Below are positions 60,107 through 64,000 of a stretch of 64,000 bases of DNA, in pieces (position 1 is the first letter of the stretch; every line of letters begins with the position of its first letter). A model generated the notes under the pieces. That model was not told where the DNA came from, ran no database searches, and saw nothing but the letters and a program-made list of their open reading frames with translations. Made by a program: the position numbers and the translations under genes. Location of the stretch: contig NW_003314289.1 in the NCBI RefSeq assembly GCF_000143415.4, forward strand, positions 153,109 through 217,108, given 5' to 3'. Source of the stretch: Selaginella moellendorffii. Taxonomy: Eukaryota; Streptophyta; Lycopodiopsida; Selaginellales; Selaginellaceae.

Positions 60107-62803
60107 TTAAAATGAACTATTATTTATAAACAAACTTACTGATTTTTCATTTGGCATGATAGATTTATTGTGCATGCTCGATCCACACAAAGTCATCCAC
60201 ACCAGATCATCAGGCTCGTATGGCATGCTGTGGATCAAATCCTCGGCCTTGCCAACTTGTCCCGACCGAGCAAGAACATCCACCATGCACACGTAATGCT
60301 CCACACCAGTTGCCACGCCCAAAGGATCAATCTCTCGCAGCCAAAGCCAGCAATGGTGAGCGTGATCCACGAATCCAGCACGGCTGCAAGCACTCAAAAG
60401 AGTGCTAAAGGTGATGGCATCCGGCTGACAAGATCCATCCAGCCTCATCTCCCAAAACATCTCCACAGACTCCTCGCTTCTTCCATTCTGAGCGTAGCAA
60501 GCGAGGATCGAGTTCCAGGACACGATATCACGATGGTGTTCCATCCACGGATCCCGGAACACGAGTACGGCAGCACTCGAGTCTCCACACCGGCCGTACA
60601 TGGAGATTAACGCGTTTCCAAGCTTGTTCCTGGTGTTCTTGCTTGCAATGGTGGCGTCTCCCAGGATCCGGGAGTGGAGAGACTTGGCTTGCGGCAAATT
60701 CCCCATGCCGGCACAAGCATCGATCATTGCCAGGTAGCTGATATCGTTGAGCTTGACACCAGTTTGATCCATGAGCCTGGAAACTCTGAGAGCTCCCTCG
60801 CAATCGCCACTCTGGACGTAGGCCCCAATCAACGCATTGTAAGTCACGGCTTTTCTTTGGCTCTCGCTCACGCTCCAAAAGACCTCACGAGCTCGCTCGA
60901 GCTCGCCAGCTTTTCCATACAGGTCGATGATTCCACTCCACAGCGATTCTAATCCCATCTCCACGACTCTCGCATGGACAAACCTCAAGTCCAACGCTTC
61001 GATGGCGGCCATGAGTGATACTTCGTCAGCTTTTACGCCTTCCAGCTCCATCTCCTGGAAAGTCTTCGCAGCGCTACAAGGAAGCCCACTCTTGGTATAA
61101 ACAGCCACCATAGCAGTCCACAAGACCACATCCAGAGCCTTGGTTCTCTCAAAAACGCTCTTGGCTTGATGTAGATCCCCGCGAAAGCCATAAGCCGTGA
61201 CCAATGACGCTGCTAGATGAGCCTCCATTCCAAGACCTTTAGCGATGGCATGGAGAAGCTGGACCTGTGGCAAATCTTCAACTCTAGTGCAAGCTTCCAA
61301 GACGCTCACCAAGGTGCTCAAAGTCCCCGCGACGCCTTCCAAGCTCATTTCTCGAAAGAGCTGGAGCGCTTCGTCGCAGTGACCGCCGCGAGACAAAGTG
61401 GAGATCATGGAGTTCCAAGTAACTGGATTGCTGCTACTGCTCACAGTTTCGAAAACTTTCCATGCATCTGCAACGCTCCCGCATTTCCCATACATGCTCA
61501 AAATCGATGTAGCGAGGATCACATCCAGAGGAACCCCACTTTCGACCAAGAATTCGTGTAGTATCCGGCCTTGCCTCAAGTATCCCGGATCCTTGGAGCA
61601 AGCATCAAAGAGACTCACGTACACAACCTCGTCGGCTTTCATCCCTTGAAGATCCATGAAGCAAAAGAGCTGTATGGCCTTCTCGCTGAATCCATGCATG
61701 GAGTAAGCTCCCACCAGGGCCGTGTAAGCAACGACATCGCGTTCGAGCTCGTGGATATCATAAAACACAGCGATTGCAGCTTCTAGATCGCCAAACTTCG
61801 CATAAGACGTGATCAATGCGGTTCCGAGAACTCTGGAACGAGAGGTTTTCGTTGCCGAGGCTTGGATCTCCGATTGAACGACGAGGGCGATGCTCAAAGA
61901 CTCGCAAGACGCGAGAACGTTGAGGAAGGAGATGTCGTCCGCTTGGACGCCTTCCAAGTCCATCAAACAAAAAGCCCGGTACGCCTCCGTGAAAAGCCCA
62001 TTCCATGCATACGCCGCCACCATTGCATTCCAAGCAGCAGCAGTGGGAGAAGAAATGTTGTCAAACAGTTGGCGAGCTTTGAAAAGAGACCCTGCCTGTC
62101 GTCCCAGCAAGTGTATCACGGCACTCGCCACGAAAGGATTCGTCAAGTAGCCACTTTCGATGGCGATTTCCACCACCATGTTTGTAAAAGCAGCGGGAAG
62201 GACCCCGCACGCACCGAAAATCCCAGTGAAAGTGAGAGAGCTCGGCTTTACTCCTTCCAAATTCATAAGCTCGAAAAGAATCATGGCTTCCGCAGAATGC
62301 CATTTCTTGGCATAAGCAGTAAGCAAGCTATTCCATGCTACTACATTCTTTTCTGGCATCTTGTCAAAGAACTCTTTAGCTTCTGAAAATTTCTGGTTCT
62401 TGGTGTAGGAAACGAGCATGGTCGTCCGCGAAACCAAATCCTGGGAAGGCATTCTCTCAAAAACATCTCTAGCAGTGTCCAGATCCCCGTTATGGGCATA
62501 TGCTGTAAGAAGCAGAGTCCAGGAGAAAACATTGGGCTGCTGGATCCGATCAAACGCTGCTTGGGCGTCCATGGGACTGCTAAAGTTTCCATACATCTGG
62601 ACGAGCAAGTTCCCGAGGAAAGTATCGGTGTCAAAGCGGGAGTCTATCAGTTTCGTATGGATCTCTTTCCCCTGTGCCATGTCCGTGCAGTTCCGCAGCA
62701 AAGAGGCATAGGTGGAAGATGCCTGCTGAATAGAGAGGTTGCTCACTCGCTCTAATCGCTCCCTGAAAGGCCCAAGCGTCGCCCATCTCTGATCAATGGC
62801 CAT
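60107..62803 (-). CDS. Pentatricopeptide repeat protein (PLS subfamily), intronless
   Basis: A single 898-residue frame with roughly twenty PPR motifs in the P-L-S pattern, for example DVVAYTALVGAYSMHGFSEK, NPVTWNSMISTLSRGGHCDE, DIVSWNSILACYAQNGRSEE and PDAITFSTLLSACSRAGFVD. L-type repeats with MELEGVKADEV spacing are typical of Selaginella. PLS proteins bind organellar RNA, usually guiding C-to-U editing at specific sites. The protein ends after EPDDLVWMTLCGSS, where the E1/E2 and DYW domains would normally follow, and switches to an unrelated tail (MHNKSIMPNEKS). It would therefore need a partner deaminase or is C-terminally truncated. Targeting to mitochondria or plastids is expected but no clear presequence is visible. 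Confidence 0.9.
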   Translation of the reverse strand: MAIDQRWATLGPFRERLERVSNLSIQQASSTYASLLRNCTDMAQGKEIHTKLIDSRFDTDTFLGNLLVQMYGNFSSPMDAQAAFDRIQQPNVFSWTLLLTAYAHNGDLDTARDVFERMPSQDLVSRTTMLVSYTKNQKFSEAKEFFDKMPEKNVVAWNSLLTAYAKKWHSAEAMILFELMNLEGVKPSSLTFTGIFGACGVLPAAFTNMVVEIAIESGYLTNPFVASAVIHLLGRQAGSLFKARQLFDNISSPTAAAWNAMVAAYAWNGLFTEAYRAFCLMDLEGVQADDISFLNVLASCESLSIALVVQSEIQASATKTSRSRVLGTALITSYAKFGDLEAAIAVFYDIHELERDVVAYTALVGAYSMHGFSEKAIQLFCFMDLQGMKADEVVYVSLFDACSKDPGYLRQGRILHEFLVESGVPLDVILATSILSMYGKCGSVADAWKVFETVSSSSNPVTWNSMISTLSRGGHCDEALQLFREMSLEGVAGTLSTLVSVLEACTRVEDLPQVQLLHAIAKGLGMEAHLAASLVTAYGFRGDLHQAKSVFERTKALDVVLWTAMVAVYTKSGLPCSAAKTFQEMELEGVKADEVSLMAAIEALDLRFVHARVVEMGLESLWSGIIDLYGKAGELERAREVFWSVSESQRKAVTYNALIGAYVQSGDCEGALRVSRLMDQTGVKLNDISYLAMIDACAGMGNLPQAKSLHSRILGDATIASKNTRNKLGNALISMYGRCGDSSAAVLVFRDPWMEHHRDIVSWNSILACYAQNGRSEESVEMFWEMRLDGSCQPDAITFSTLLSACSRAGFVDHAHHCWLWLREIDPLGVATGVEHYVCMVDVLARSGQVGKAEDLIHSMPYEPDDLVWMTLCGSSMHNKSIMPNEKSVSLFINNSSF

Positions 62804-62857
62804 ACATCTTTAAGAGATCGAAAAGATTTGTTAACATAACCTTGATTAGTGTGTGAA

Positions 62858-62928
62858 GCACTGCTGGTCTAGTGGTAGAATAGTACCCTGCCACGGTACA
62901 GACCCGGGTTCGATTCCCGGGCAGTGCA
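62858..62928 (+). tRNA. trnG-GCC: tRNA-Gly (anticodon GCC)
   Basis: 71 nt cloverleaf. The acceptor stem GCACTGC pairs with GCAGTGC, with discriminator A. The A box lies in TGGTCTAGTGG and the B box is GGTTCGATTCC. The anticodon loop is CTGCCAC with anticodon GCC. There is no intron and no encoded CCA. The first run of four T downstream is at about 62,964. A second, oppositely oriented copy follows 63 bp away. Confidence 0.97.
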
Positions 62929-62991
62929 GTGTTTATTGAGTTAAGTATAATTCTGATAATACCGCTTTTACTAGGTTAACCAAAAATAGAA

Positions 62992-63062
62992 TGCACTGCC
63001 CGGGAATCGAACCCGGGTCCGTACCGTGGCAGGGTACTATTCTACCACTAGACCAGCAGTGC
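62992..63062 (-). tRNA. trnG-GCC: tRNA-Gly (anticodon GCC), convergent second copy
   Basis: Same 71 nt gene on the opposite strand. It differs at one position after the anticodon stem, reading ggtacggaccc where the plus-strand copy has ggtacagaccc. A run of five T follows about 6 bp past its 3' end (ttctattttt on the minus strand), a good Pol III terminator. Confidence 0.97.
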
Positions 63063-63179
63063 TTTAGATAGTAAACAAGGTTTTGTAGCAACGGTTTTGA
63101 TATTAATTAAAACGAGCGTTCATGCTAGGAATTCCTACATCAAACCATGAAAGTTCATACAAATTCTCATACAAAGGTT

Positions 63180-64000
63180 CTACACGATCTTCTTGATTTT
63201 CGAGAAAGACCCCGTTTCCGAAAAGTACGTTGATTGGGTACCGCTTCCAAGCAATGCAGCTTGCGCTGATGGATTCGAGAGCTCGATACCCTGCCGAAGA
63301 ACCGAAAAGAAAACCACCATTTCCCTAAGAACAAAAACGAAAGAGGAGTACCTGAACCGGCGTGAATGCTAAACTAGAGGTGAGACCAGACGTAGCTCCA
63401 CTGCTCCCATACTTCTTCTCTTTAAACCTTCAAATCGAAACACAGAGAATCAGCCCAAGTCTCTCAAAAGCTGGCAAACGCGAGGAGAGAAGAGATCTTA
63501 CTTCTTCACTTTGGTCGAAAGCTTGCTCGGTCCAGCCGATATCCTCAGCTTGCCACTCCCTGCCTGGCCGAGCATCCCATAGCCTTCACCCAGCCCGTCT
63601 CCCAGTGAACTCTCCTCCGGGATGTTAAAGCTCATCCGGTTGGCAAGCTTGCGCATGTCCGTCATCGCGTACCTTAAAGCAAGGAAACAAGCTCGTAACT
63701 TGGTCGCAAACCAGCTCACGACGAGGCCATACCTCTCCTTCATCTTCCTCAATCGCCTCCCTCCTCGCTTCTTCTTTGGGTCCGAGTCGGGCACCGGGAG
63801 TGGCTTGGGCTGCTTTGGCGGAGGCGGCTCCTGCCACTTCTCAATCTTCTTTTGTATCTCCTCCCTGAAAGCCCGTCCAGTTTGCCCGAGACGATCTCCC
63901 ATTGTAGCGTCCACACGGGCCGCCAGCGTCGACTTCCCGGACACGAGACGAGCAGCTCGAGTTCTCAGCGATGGCGGGCTGCCCTGGACGATCTCCGAGT
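63180..64000 (-). CDS. PRP31: Pre-mRNA splicing factor PRP31 (PRPF31), C-terminal part
   Basis: The gene runs off the right edge, so its N-terminal part is outside the window. Visible exons encode LVSGKSTLAARVDATMGD (end of the NOP domain region), a Pro/Lys linker KWQEPPPPKQPKPLPVPDS, and KKKRGGRRLRKMKER. Further exons give YAMTDMRKLANRMSFNIPEE, SLGDGLGEGYGMLGQAGSGK, FKEKKYGSSGATSGLTSSLA, FTPVQ, GIELSNP, and the end GTQSTYFSETGSFSKIKKIV with the stop at 63,180-63,182. These blocks match the PRP31 C-terminus very closely. PRP31 binds 15.5K and U4 snRNA and is needed to form the U4/U6.U5 tri-snRNP in the nucleus. Confidence 0.95.

Overview
This is nuclear DNA of a land plant, and the sequence points to a lycophyte close to Selaginella moellendorffii. 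The genes are compact and have many 50-100 bp GT-AG introns. A long intronless PPR gene carries the 'LEGV' spacing typical of Selaginella. A motile-cilium gene (DRC7 of the nexin-dynein regulatory complex) sits beside ordinary plant genes (beta-amylase, neprosin-domain proteins, MAP65, an ALE2-like receptor kinase). A plant with swimming sperm is therefore expected. The species call is an inference from these features, not a database match.

Layout. 1-5.0 kb: a foldback repeat, an F-box-like gene and a TPR-SET-MYND gene that may carry a stop codon. 5.0-10.3 kb: AT-rich DNA and a decayed Ty3/Gypsy element that itself contains a 1.1 kb insertion. 10.35-30 kb: the main gene-rich block, with neprosin gene 1 and a broken duplicate of its last exon, plastid-type beta-amylase, a large LRR-Kelch-DRC7 gene, RPL7 (divergent from DRC7), MAP65, an LRR relic and neprosin gene 2.

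30-57.6 kb: a rearranged cluster built from one two-gene unit, an ALE2-like receptor kinase followed by an unrecognised seven-exon gene here called X. The intact kinase lies at 54.7-57.6 kb. Its 3' end recurs as pseudogene fragments at about 30.2, 37.7, 45.9 and 50.0 kb. Gene X occurs five times. Two copies (38,637-40,527 and 47,673-49,554) are intact, almost identical and in opposite orientation, and form a 1.97 kb inverted repeat symmetric about position 44,100. The other three copies are broken. A Gypsy element with 175 bp LTRs has split one of them, and a PIF/Harbinger-like DNA transposon sits between the two intact copies.

57.6-64 kb: non-coding DNA, an intronless PLS-type PPR gene, two convergent tRNA-Gly(GCC) genes 63 bp apart, and the 3' part of the splicing factor gene PRP31.

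Apart from the kinase-X cluster, the genes show no shared pathway. Starch breakdown, microtubule bundling, cilium assembly, translation, splicing and organelle RNA processing are simply neighbours. All coordinates and exon chains were read by eye, so splice sites are inferences from GT/AG signals, reading-frame continuity and family conservation.
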